Positions 40,163-49,847 of a DNA stretch of 57,705 bases are shown here, one piece after another (positions within the stretch are counted from its first letter, which is position 1; every line of letters begins with the position of its first letter). Origin of the DNA: Abyssibacter sp. (GTDB lineage Bacteria; Pseudomonadota; Gammaproteobacteria; Nevskiales; OUC007); contig JAGLCS010000065.1 of the NCBI GenBank assembly GCA_023146115.1, positions 1 through 57,705 of the forward strand. Direction: 5' to 3'. Below the pieces are notes generated by a model. That model did no database searches. It worked only from the letters and a program-made list of their open reading frames with translations, and was not told the origin of the DNA. The translations under genes were made by a program, and so were the position numbers.

Positions 40163-41746
40163 TTATACCGAGCCGGGCCCGGTTTCGCCGGCGGTGTCGA
40201 CGACATCCGCAAGCCGGAAGTCGCGGGGGCGAAGACCCAGCACCAAGATGACCAGTGCGTAGATCAGGCCGCCCCCACCCACTGCTGCCAGCAGCCAGGT
40301 GACGCGGGTCCATAGGTCGGCCGCGATCCACTCGTCCACCGGACCACCTGCAAGAATCAGCACGGCGCCCATCGTCGCCGCCGCCACGCAGGTCGACACG
40401 ATGATTCGAACCAGTCCGCGAGAGACCGTGAGGCCGATGCCGCGTTTCAGCGCGCGGTACAGCAATGCCGCGTTAATGAACGCACCCAACGATGTACCCA
40501 GCGCCAGACCTGCGTGGACGCCTTCGATGCCGAGCAGGGTGAAGGCACCGACAAGCGCGATGTTGAGCACCATGGTCAGACTGAGCGCGATCACGCCACA
40601 GCGGACAGGCGTGCGTGCGTCCTCCCGTGAGTAAAAGGCCGGCGTGAGAATCTTGACGAGGCTGAAGCCGAAGAACCCCAGCGCGTAGGCCATCAGGCTG
40701 CGTCGTGTCATCTCGACATCGACAGCCGAAAACGCGTTGTACTGGAACAGTGTGGTCACAAGCGGCCCAGCCAGAACGAGCAAGCCCACAGCGGCCGGCA
40801 TCCCCAGCAGGAACAGGAAGCGCAGCGCCCAGTCGACGGTCGCGGCGAACTCCTGTTTGCGACCGCCGGCATGCTGGCCGGACAGGCGCGGCAGAATGAC
40901 GGTCGCGAGCGCGATCGAAAACACGCCCAGCGGAAACTCCATCAATCGATCGGAGAAATACAACCAACTGATACTGCCGGTGACCAACAACGACGCCAGA
41001 ATCGTATCGAGCAGCAGATTGATCTGCGCCACCGACGACCCGAACAAAATCGGCCCCATCATCCGCAGAATTCGCCGCACCTGGGGGTCGGAAAAGTTCA
41101 CGCGGGGCCAGGTCAAGACGCCCAGCCGACTGACACTCGGCAGATGAAAACCCAATTGGACGACACCCGCGACCAGCACCGCGACGGCGAGCGCGTGGGT
41201 CGAGGGCGCAAAGACCACCGCCGCGGTGATCAGACAAACGTTAAGCCAGACGGGTGAGAAGGCTGGGATCGCAAAACGGTTGTAGGTGTTCAACACACCG
41301 GCGAAAAGCGCGGACAACGAAATCAGCAGCAGATACGGAAACGTCCACCGCAGCATGTCCGAGGCTGCCTCGAACTTGACCGGATCATCAACAAAGCCGA
41401 CCGCGAATACGGCAATGACCGCCGGCGCGAAAGCGACGCCCAATGCGGTCAGCACGACGAGCACGACGCCCAGGGTGCCGGCTGAAACCGCGATCAGCCG
41501 CTTCACCTCCAGATCGCCGTCCGCCGAACGCGTTGCGGACAGCACCGGCACAAAGGCCTGCGCGAAGGCCCCTTCGGCAAACAACCGCCGTAAGAAATTC
41601 GGAATCTTGAACGCGACGAGAAACGCGTCCATGCCCACACCAGGCCCGAACAGCGTCGCGAACAGAACCTCTCTCGCCAGGCCCAGAACGCGGGACACCA
41701 GTGTCATGCCGCCAACAATCGAGGTGGATCGAACTATCGTGCTCAA
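40163..41746 (-). CDS. murJ: Lipid II flippase MurJ
   Basis: Moves lipid II to the periplasmic face for peptidoglycan synthesis. The 527-aa polytopic protein has about 14 hydrophobic spans. The N-terminus contains MTLVSRVLGLAREVLFATLFG and FKIPNFLRRLFAEGAFAQAFVPV, signatures of the MurJ/MviN family. A TTG codon gives an N-terminus matching E. coli MurJ; the first ATG is 13 codons further in and could also serve. It is divergent from rpsT, as in Pseudomonas. Confidence 0.96.
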   Translation of the reverse strand: MSTIVRSTSIVGGMTLVSRVLGLAREVLFATLFGPGVGMDAFLVAFKIPNFLRRLFAEGAFAQAFVPVLSATRSADGDLEVKRLIAVSAGTLGVVLVVLTALGVAFAPAVIAVFAVGFVDDPVKFEAASDMLRWTFPYLLLISLSALFAGVLNTYNRFAIPAFSPVWLNVCLITAAVVFAPSTHALAVAVLVAGVVQLGFHLPSVSRLGVLTWPRVNFSDPQVRRILRMMGPILFGSSVAQINLLLDTILASLLVTGSISWLYFSDRLMEFPLGVFSIALATVILPRLSGQHAGGRKQEFAATVDWALRFLFLLGMPAAVGLLVLAGPLVTTLFQYNAFSAVDVEMTRRSLMAYALGFFGFSLVKILTPAFYSREDARTPVRCGVIALSLTMVLNIALVGAFTLLGIEGVHAGLALGTSLGAFINAALLYRALKRGIGLTVSRGLVRIIVSTCVAAATMGAVLILAGGPVDEWIAADLWTRVTWLLAAVGGGGLIYALVILVLGLRPRDFRLADVVDTAGETGPGSV

Positions 41747-41810
41747 ACTGCGACCCGGAGGGCGGAAAGCGCGCTAGGTTAGCCGAATCACCGAGCATTG
41801 GCGTTGGTGA

Positions 41811-41838
41811 TTGACTTTACGCGGGAACACCATAAAAT
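41811..41838 (+). promoter_or_regulatory. Sigma-70 promoter of rpsT
   Basis: TTGACT at 41811-41816 and TAAAAT at 41833-41838 are separated by 16 bp. The -10 ends 47 bp before the GTG start of rpsT, leaving a short leader. Confidence 0.75.
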
Positions 41839-41885
41839 ACGCGGCCTTCAATCATCCGCCAACCCCGTTTTCGAAGAGGATCTAC

Positions 41886-42146
41886 GTGGCGAATTCCGCA
41901 CAAGCACGCAAGCGCGCCAAGCAGGCCAAGGTGGCTCGCGAACGCAACATGAGCCAGCGTTCCATGACGCGTACATCCATCAAGAAGGTGGTCAACGCGA
42001 TCGAAAGCGGTGACAAGGACGCCGCACAGGCCGCCTACACAGCTGCCGTTCCGGTCATCGACCGAATGGCGCGCAAAGGATTGCTGCATGCCAACAAGGC
42101 TGCACGTCACAAGAGCCGCCTGAGCAAGCGCATCCAAGCGCTTTAA
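41886..42146 (+). CDS. rpsT: 30S ribosomal protein S20
   Basis: Small basic ribosomal protein, 86 aa, that binds 16S rRNA. The N-terminus [12 protein letters not shown] and the C-terminal [19 protein letters not shown] are typical. The start is GTG, with GAGGA about 5 nt upstream; non-ATG starts are common in rpsT and relate to its feedback control in E. coli. It has its own promoter and a strong hairpin terminator. Confidence 0.97.
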   Translation: MANSAQARKRAKQAKVARERNMSQRSMTRTSIKKVVNAIESGDKDAAQAAYTAAVPVIDRMARKGLLHANKAARHKSRLSKRIQAL

Positions 42147-42171
42147 TCCGGCTTCATCAAGCGGATTTGGC

Positions 42172-42200
42172 AAAAAGCCGGCTTAAAAGCCGGCTTTTTT
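42172..42200. terminator. Bidirectional terminator between rpsT and proB
   Basis: AAAAAGCCGGC pairs with the downstream GCCGGCTTTTT around a short A/T loop, giving a T run on both strands. It lies 25 bp after rpsT and 7 bp after the proB stop, serving both converging genes. Confidence 0.9.
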
Positions 42201-42207
42201 GTGCGCC

Positions 42208-44457
<2,250 letters not shown>

Positions 44458-44473
44458 CAAGTCGCGTCGGCGG

Positions 44474-44740
44474 CTATGCCAACTCGACCGGCTCGATGCG
44501 CACGAACTTGCGCTTCTCCGCGCCCTTGACTTCAAACACCACACGGCCGTCCACCTTCGCGAACACGGTGTGATCCTTGCCAACGCCTGCGTTGTCGCCG
44601 GCACGGAAACGGGTGCCACGCTGGCGCACGATGATGCTGCCCGCGGAAACCACTTCCCCACCGAAGGCCTTGACGCCCAGTCGTTTGGACTCGGAATCGC
44701 GGCCGTTGCGAGTACTACCGCCTGCCTTTTTATGTGCCAT
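44474..44740 (-). CDS. rpmA: 50S ribosomal protein L27
   Basis: Ribosomal protein of 88 aa near the peptidyl-transferase centre. The N-terminus [20 protein letters not shown] and [20 protein letters not shown] are diagnostic. It lies 11 bp after rplU in one transcript. No N-terminal cleavage extension of the Firmicute type is present. Confidence 0.98.
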   Translation of the reverse strand: MAHKKAGGSTRNGRDSESKRLGVKAFGGEVVSAGSIIVRQRGTRFRAGDNAGVGKDHTVFAKVDGRVVFEVKGAEKRKFVRIEPVELA

Positions 44741-44751
44741 GAGTGTGCTCC

Positions 44752-45063
44752 TTAGCCGGCGATGCCGGTGATCTTGAGTTCGGTGTAGTTCTGGCGGTGG
44801 CCCTGGGTTCGCTTGTAACCCTGGCGACGCTTGAACTTGATGACGCGGATCTTATTGCCGCGGCCTTCGCCAGCCACCTCGGCCGTCACCGATGAACCAT
44901 CAACGAACGGCGTGCCGATCTTGACGGATTCACCCTCACCGACCATCAGCACTTCGTCGAACGTAATCGTGTCGCCAGCCTCGGCTGCCAGGGTTTCGAC
45001 GCGAATGACGTCGCCCTCGGCCACACGATACTGCTTGCCACCTGTCTTAATGACCGCGTACAT
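44752..45063 (-). CDS. rplU: 50S ribosomal protein L21
   Basis: Ribosomal protein of 103 aa binding 23S rRNA. The N-terminus [18 protein letters not shown] and the C-terminal [21 protein letters not shown] are typical. First gene of rplU-rpmA-(obgE-proB), with a clear promoter 61 bp upstream. Confidence 0.98.
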   Translation of the reverse strand: MYAVIKTGGKQYRVAEGDVIRVETLAAEAGDTITFDEVLMVGEGESVKIGTPFVDGSSVTAEVAGEGRGNKIRVIKFKRRQGYKRTQGHRQNYTELKITGIAG

Positions 45064-45124
45064 CTGAAATTCTCCGGAACGAAACTACGGCACAAGACGC
45101 CGCAGCCAAAATTCAAGGGCGCGA

Positions 45125-45153
45125 ATTCTACGTCGAGACGGGTTTTCGGTCAA
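45125..45153 (-). promoter_or_regulatory. Sigma-70 promoter of rplU-rpmA
   Basis: On the minus strand -35 TTGACC (45153-45148) and -10 TAGAAT (45130-45125) are spaced by 17 bp. The -10 ends 61 bp before the rplU ATG, leaving a leader of roughly 50-55 nt. Confidence 0.8.
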
Positions 45154-45198
45154 CGAAAAGTCTGCTATCCCGTACTTCTGCCCGCTCTGAAAGCGGCG

Positions 45199-45220
45199 GC
45201 GGACAAACAGTTTTGTCCGC
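45199..45220. repeat. 9-bp inverted repeat between rplU and ispB
   Basis: GCGGACAAA and TTTGTCCGC flank the 4-nt spacer CAGT, a perfect dyad in the divergent promoter region, upstream of both genes. It could be an operator or a short RNA hairpin. No T run follows, so it is not a terminator. Confidence 0.5.
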
Positions 45221-45333
45221 TTTGCAGTTACGGCACCAAGTTTGACTTAAAATCAAACGCTTAGATAGCCCCCTGGTTGTTCTCGGCTCACGCTGTCGCT
45301 AGCATCCGCGCATTCGCCCGCCGAACCTTTCGA

Positions 45334-46302
45334 ATGAAACTTGCCGAACTGCTGTCTCCGATTGCCTCCGACATGGCCGCAATCGATCAACTGATCCGGG
45401 ATGAACTGCAGTCCGACGTCATACTGATCAACCAGATCGGCCACCACATCATCGCCGGCGGCGGCAAGCGCATGCGCCCTGCCCTGGTCGCGTTCTCCGC
45501 ACAGGCGCTCGCCTTCGATGACTCGCGTGTTCCGGTGGCGGCGGCAATCATCGAGTTCATTCACACCGCGACCTTGCTACACGACGATGTGGTCGATGAG
45601 TCCACGCTCCGTCGCGGTCGAGAAACCGCCAACGCCAGCTTCGGCAATGCAGCCAGCGTCCTCACCGGCGATTTCCTCTATTCGCGCGCATTCGAGCTAA
45701 TGGTCCGGCTGCAGTGCATGCCGATCATGGATCTTCTGGCGCGCACGACCAACGCCATCGCCGAGGGCGAGGTCCTGCAGCTGATGAATATCGGCAACCC
45801 GGACATCTCCGAAGCGCAATACCTTGACGTCATCGATCGCAAAACCGCGCGGCTGTTCCGGGCGGCGACGCTGCTCCCGGCGCTGCTCAGCGAAGCGCCT
45901 GAGGCACAGGCACAGGCGACAGCGGCGTATGGTCAGGCGTTGGGCATGGCGTTTCAGCTTGTCGACGATGCCCTGGACTATCAGGGCAGCGAATCGGACC
46001 TCGGCAAGCATGTCGGAGACGATCTGGCCGAGGGCAAGCCCACGCTGCCGCTGCTACGGGTACTGCAGCAAGGCAACGATAGTGCCCGCCGCCGTGTTCG
46101 CCGCGCGATTACCGAGGCCACGGCGGACGAACTGCCGGCGATCATCGACGACATCCGCGCTGTCGGCGCGATCGAACAAACCACACAACTGGCCGATGAC
46201 TACGCATCGCAGGCAGTCCAGGCGCTGGACGCCCTGCCAGCCTCTTCGGAGCGCGACACCCTCGCCGCGCTTGCGCGTTTTTCGGTCGAGCGTATTAGCT
46301 GA
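45334..46302 (+). CDS. ispB: Polyprenyl (octaprenyl) diphosphate synthase
   Basis: Trans-prenyltransferase making the ubiquinone side chain from farnesyl diphosphate and IPP. The ATG of MKLAELL gives 322 aa (E. coli IspB 323); an earlier in-frame start at 45277 is unlikely. The first Asp-rich motif is LLHDDVVDES, the second QLVDDALDYQG, with GGGKRMRP at the IPP-binding site. Chain length cannot be fixed from sequence alone. It is divergent from rplU and followed by a terminator. Confidence 0.95.
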   Translation: MKLAELLSPIASDMAAIDQLIRDELQSDVILINQIGHHIIAGGGKRMRPALVAFSAQALAFDDSRVPVAAAIIEFIHTATLLHDDVVDESTLRRGRETANASFGNAASVLTGDFLYSRAFELMVRLQCMPIMDLLARTTNAIAEGEVLQLMNIGNPDISEAQYLDVIDRKTARLFRAATLLPALLSEAPEAQAQATAAYGQALGMAFQLVDDALDYQGSESDLGKHVGDDLAEGKPTLPLLRVLQQGNDSARRRVRRAITEATADELPAIIDDIRAVGAIEQTTQLADDYASQAVQALDALPASSERDTLAALARFSVERIS

Positions 46303-46316
46303 CCCAGCGCGGCCAT

Positions 46317-46347
46317 AAAAAAGGCGACCTGAGCGGTCGCCTTTTTT
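46317..46347. terminator. Bidirectional terminator between ispB and tRNA-Pro
   Basis: AAGGCGACC and GGTCGCC(TT) form the stem around loop TGAGC, with A and T runs on both sides, 14 bp after ispB and 32 bp beyond the tRNA-Pro 3' end. Confidence 0.9.
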
Positions 46348-46379
46348 CGGTCCAGCGTTCGGGCCGGACCGGAATGATT

Positions 46380-46456
46380 TGGTCGGGGTGACAGGATTTG
46401 AACCTACGACCCCTGCCTCCCGAAGGCAGTGCTCTACCAGGCTGAGCTACACCCCG
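46380..46456 (-). tRNA. tRNA-Pro (anticodon CGG)
   Basis: Complete 77-nt cloverleaf with encoded CCA. Acceptor CGGGGTG/CACCCCG, anticodon stem CTGCC/GGCAG closing TTCGGGA, so anticodon CGG. T loop GGTTCAAATCC. Own promoter upstream and terminator downstream. Confidence 0.96.
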
Positions 46457-46492
46457 AACCAGTGGTCAGGACAGCGCCCCAACCGGCGGCGG

Positions 46493-46521
46493 ACTATACG
46501 CAAAGCCCCCCGCTGACGCAA
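46493..46521 (-). promoter_or_regulatory. Sigma-70 promoter of tRNA-Pro
   Basis: On the minus strand -35 TTGCGT (46521-46516) and -10 TATAGT (46498-46493), spaced by 17 bp. A GC-rich stretch follows between the -10 and the tRNA. It lies in the short gap after the aldehyde dehydrogenase gene. Confidence 0.7.
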
Positions 46522-46537
46522 CGGATTCACGGCCGTA

Positions 46538-47968
46538 TCAGGGGGTGCGAATGGCCAGTAGGCGGATCTCCGACATGTCCTCGATGGCGAAGCGCAGGCC
46601 TTCACGGCCGAGCCCGCTATCCTTGACGCCACCGTAGGGCATCTGATCGGTGCGCCACGACGGTACATCGCCAATGATCACGCCGCCGACCTCCAGTGTG
46701 TCCCAGGCCTGCTGCATGCGGTAGAGATCGCGGGTGAAGATTCCGGCCTGAAGACCGAAACGGCTGTTGTTCACGGAGGCCAGGGCCTCGTCGAAGTCCT
46801 CGAAGCTGGACAGCACGGCGGCTGGCCCGAACGCCTCTTCGGTCACCAGCTTCTGGTCTCCGCCGACGTTTTCCATCAACGTCGCCTGGAGCATGGCCCC
46901 GTCGCGATCGCCACCACAGAGCAGCGTGCCGCCGCCGGCCTGGGCTTCTTGAATCCAGTCATGTAACCGTTTGGCTTCCCCTTCGGAGATCATCGGGCCA
47001 ATAAAGGTATCGCGGTCCTTGGGGTCACCCACCTTGAGGGATTTGGTCGCCTCGACAAAGCGGTCTCGGAACGACTCATAGACGCTGCTGTGAATCAGGA
47101 TTCGCTGGACACCGATACAGCTCTGACCAGACTGGTAGAACGCGCCGATCAGCATGCGCTGCACGGCATCCTCCAGATCATCCCAGGTCTCGTCGACGAT
47201 GCAGGCGGCGTTGCCGCCCAGTTCCATCACGACCTTCTTCTTTCCTGCGCGGGCCTTGAGTGCCCAGCCGACGGTGTCGGAGCCGGTGAACGACAGCAGT
47301 TTAAGCCGATGGTCCTCAACCAGTGCGTCGGCGGCATCGCGCGTCATCGGCAGAATCGAAAATGCGCCGTCGGGCAGGTCGGTCTCGGCCAGCGTCTCTC
47401 CGATGATCAGGGCGCCGACCGGTGTACGTGATGCCGGTTTCAAGACGAACGGACAGCCAGCCGCAATCGCCGGCGCCACCTTGTGCGCGGCAAGATTCAG
47501 CGGGAAGTTGAACGGCGATATGAATGCGCAGGGACCAATCGGGACGCGTTTGTACATGCCCTGGTAGGCGGCGGCGCGGGCCGCATTTGCCAGGGGGATG
47601 ACGGCACCGATGTCATGTTCGGTTTCGGCCGCGGCGACGCGAAACGTTTCGATCAGCCGTGTGACTTCGCCCTCGGCGTCATTGATCGGCTTGCCGGCCT
47701 CGATGCAAAGACTTTCCGCCAGTTCGTCGAAGCGATCACGAAAGCGTGACACGCAGTGCTCCAGCACCTCACGCCGCTGATAGGGCTTCAATGCGGCCAT
47801 TGCCGGCGTGGCGGCTTCCGCCGCCGCGATCGCCTGGTCCAGCGTGGTTTCATCCGCAAGGGCAACGCGTGTGGCGACACCGCCGTTGTACTTGTCGGTC
47901 ACATCCAGATCGGTGTTCGCCTGGACGGCTTTGTTCGCCAGATAGTAGGGATACTGGTCCTTGAGCAT
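46538..47968 (-). CDS. NAD(P)-dependent aldehyde dehydrogenase
   Basis: A 476-aa aldehyde dehydrogenase. I use the ATG of MLKDQYPYY because AGGAG lies 6-10 nt upstream. The nucleotide and active-site motifs are SPFNFPLNLAAHKVAPAIAAG, FTGSDTVGW, catalytic Glu in VMELGGNAACIV, the nucleophilic Cys in QSGQSCIGVQR and MPYGGVKDSGLGREG. The sequence resembles the phosphorylation-independent glyceraldehyde-3-phosphate/lactaldehyde group, but the substrate is uncertain. It follows the acetolactate synthase-like gene by 61 bp, and the two are probably cotranscribed. Confidence 0.9.
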   Translation of the reverse strand: MLKDQYPYYLANKAVQANTDLDVTDKYNGGVATRVALADETTLDQAIAAAEAATPAMAALKPYQRREVLEHCVSRFRDRFDELAESLCIEAGKPINDAEGEVTRLIETFRVAAAETEHDIGAVIPLANAARAAAYQGMYKRVPIGPCAFISPFNFPLNLAAHKVAPAIAAGCPFVLKPASRTPVGALIIGETLAETDLPDGAFSILPMTRDAADALVEDHRLKLLSFTGSDTVGWALKARAGKKKVVMELGGNAACIVDETWDDLEDAVQRMLIGAFYQSGQSCIGVQRILIHSSVYESFRDRFVEATKSLKVGDPKDRDTFIGPMISEGEAKRLHDWIQEAQAGGGTLLCGGDRDGAMLQATLMENVGGDQKLVTEEAFGPAAVLSSFEDFDEALASVNNSRFGLQAGIFTRDLYRMQQAWDTLEVGGVIIGDVPSWRTDQMPYGGVKDSGLGREGLRFAIEDMSEIRLLAIRTP

Positions 47969-47994
47969 CGTGTCTCCTAGTGCAATCCATGATG

Positions 47995-48026
47995 CAAGTC
48001 GATGGTCGGGCCAGGCCCGCGACTTG
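47995..48026 (-). other. Stem-loop between the synthase-like and aldehyde dehydrogenase genes
   Basis: CAAGTCG and CGACTTG pair outside an inner CGGG/CCCG stem, with a 5-nt bulge on one side. It begins 4 bp after the synthase-like stop codon. No T run follows, so it may be a processing or stability element in the shared mRNA. Confidence 0.4.
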
Positions 48027-48029
48027 GCT

Positions 48030-49682
48030 CTAATTGTTGACTTTGATCCGCCCCAGTCGTTCGGTGAGCTTGGCGTTTTCTCGGTAATCGACCGGCATGA
48101 CCACCAGCGCCGGCCCCTCATGGGCCAGGGCTCGGTCCAGCGCAGGCCTGAGTTCAGACGCCCGGTGCACGTATTCACCCTGCCAGCCGAAACTCTCGGC
48201 CAGCTTGAGCCAGTCCGGATTGCCGAAGGACAGATTGGTGTGACGCTTGAACTCGTCCTGCTGCTTCCACGCGATCAGCCCGTAGCCGCCATCTTCCCAG
48301 ACCAGCATCGTCACGTTCGCATTCAGGCGCGAGGCCGTCTCCATTTCCTGCACATTCATCATGAAATCGCCATCCCCGGCGATGCCAAGCACCTTGCGGT
48401 CCGGGTGGACCAGGTGTGCTGCAATCACGCCCGGCAACGGCAAACCCATGGAGCAAAAGCCGTTAGGAATGAGGCAGGTATTCGGTTCGTGGCAGTGGTA
48501 GTAACGGGCCGTCCACATCTTGTGCGCGCCGACACCGGACAGGAGGATGTCGTTGGGTCCCAGCGCCTGCCGCACATCCCAAATGGCCTTCTGTGGCTTG
48601 ATCGGGCCGTCTTCGTCATCCTCGGCGTGCTCACTAAATTCACTGAGCATGCGTTCGCGCACATCGGCCTGCACGGCGAAATCGTAATCCGGAACACCGT
48701 CACGCTCGAAGCGCTCGTTGAGCATCCACAGGCAGTGCGCCAGATCACCCACGACCTCGACGGCGGGGTGATAGTCGCGGTCGATCTCGGCGGGCTCGAA
48801 GTCGATATGAATCACGGCACAGCGATCACCGCCCAGATTCCAGCGGCTGGGCGGGTACTCGACCATGTCGTAGCCCAGAGTAATCACGACATCGGCTGTC
48901 TCGACCGCATCGACAACATAATCGCGTTGCCCGAGCCCGATGGTGAACAGCGAATACGGCGCGTCCATGTCCACCGCGCCCTTGCCCATGAACGTGCTCA
49001 TGACACCGATGCCGGTGCGCTCACAAAGTTTGCGTAGCTGTCGGGACGCGCGGCGGCGGATCGCACCATTGCCGGCGATGATCACCGGTGATCTGGCGTT
49101 GCGCAGCAGTTCGTAGGCGCGGTCGACGATCTTGTCGTCGGGCACCGGTCGGCGGAAGCGGCGCGGTTCGACCGGCTCGGTGGTCGCATCGCGCTTGGCG
49201 ATGTTTTCCGGCAGCTCAAGCAGCACGGCGCCGGGTTTTTCCCGGCGTGCAATGCGAACAGCCTTGCGCACGATCTCGGGAACGGCGTCAGGTTCGTTGA
49301 TGGTCTGCGCCCACTTGGTCACCGGTTCGTACATGCCGACCACATCCATGATCTGGTGGCTTTCCTTGTGCTGACGCGCCGTGGCGCCCTGCCCCGTGAT
49401 GCACAGCAGCGGAGCGCGATCCATGTTGGCGTCAGCAACGCCGGTCAACAGATTCGTCGCGCCGGGTCCGAGCGTGCCCAGACAGCCTGCAGGGTTGCCC
49501 GTTAGACGCCCATAGACCTCCGCCATGAACGCGGCGCCTTGTTCGTGTCGCGTGAGAATGAATTCGATGCTGGAATTCTCCAGCGAAAGCATGAAATCGG
49601 CGTTCTCTTCACCCGGCACGCCGAAGATGTACTCGATGCCTTCGAGTTCCAGGCACCGCACCATCAAGTCAGAAGTTTTCAC
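48030..49682 (-). CDS. Acetolactate synthase-like thiamine diphosphate enzyme (AlsS-like)
   Basis: A 550-aa three-domain ThDP enzyme. I use the GTG that begins MKTSDLMVRCLE, preceded by GGAG at 8 nt, which fits the family start; a GTG nine bases upstream is weaker. The catalytic Glu 47 lies in TRHEQGAAFMAEVYGR, the ThDP motif starts at GDGDFMMNVQEM, and the fold resembles catabolic acetolactate synthase up to MPVDYRENAKL. The usual Asn metal ligand (WND in AlsS) is replaced by Glu in VWEDGGYG. No small regulatory subunit gene is adjacent. The reaction (acetolactate or a related carboligation) is not certain. Confidence 0.85.
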   Translation of the reverse strand: MKTSDLMVRCLELEGIEYIFGVPGEENADFMLSLENSSIEFILTRHEQGAAFMAEVYGRLTGNPAGCLGTLGPGATNLLTGVADANMDRAPLLCITGQGATARQHKESHQIMDVVGMYEPVTKWAQTINEPDAVPEIVRKAVRIARREKPGAVLLELPENIAKRDATTEPVEPRRFRRPVPDDKIVDRAYELLRNARSPVIIAGNGAIRRRASRQLRKLCERTGIGVMSTFMGKGAVDMDAPYSLFTIGLGQRDYVVDAVETADVVITLGYDMVEYPPSRWNLGGDRCAVIHIDFEPAEIDRDYHPAVEVVGDLAHCLWMLNERFERDGVPDYDFAVQADVRERMLSEFSEHAEDDEDGPIKPQKAIWDVRQALGPNDILLSGVGAHKMWTARYYHCHEPNTCLIPNGFCSMGLPLPGVIAAHLVHPDRKVLGIAGDGDFMMNVQEMETASRLNANVTMLVWEDGGYGLIAWKQQDEFKRHTNLSFGNPDWLKLAESFGWQGEYVHRASELRPALDRALAHEGPALVVMPVDYRENAKLTERLGRIKVNN

Positions 49683-49847
49683 CCGTCGCACTCCATGTGT
49701 CAGACCAGACCCCAGGTTCCCCTGCGCAACGGTACACCACTGCTATGACCGCTCCAGTTCCGATGCAGACCAGGGAGTGACTCACGGCACATTCGGGGAT
49801 CACGCACGCCTCATCCCGCCCAGGACGCCAAACCCGCAGACATGAAT

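Noticed and set aside
45222-45253. TTGCAG and TAAAAT as an ispB promoter
   Set aside because: The spacing is 20 bp, outside the usual range; the true ispB promoter was not identified.
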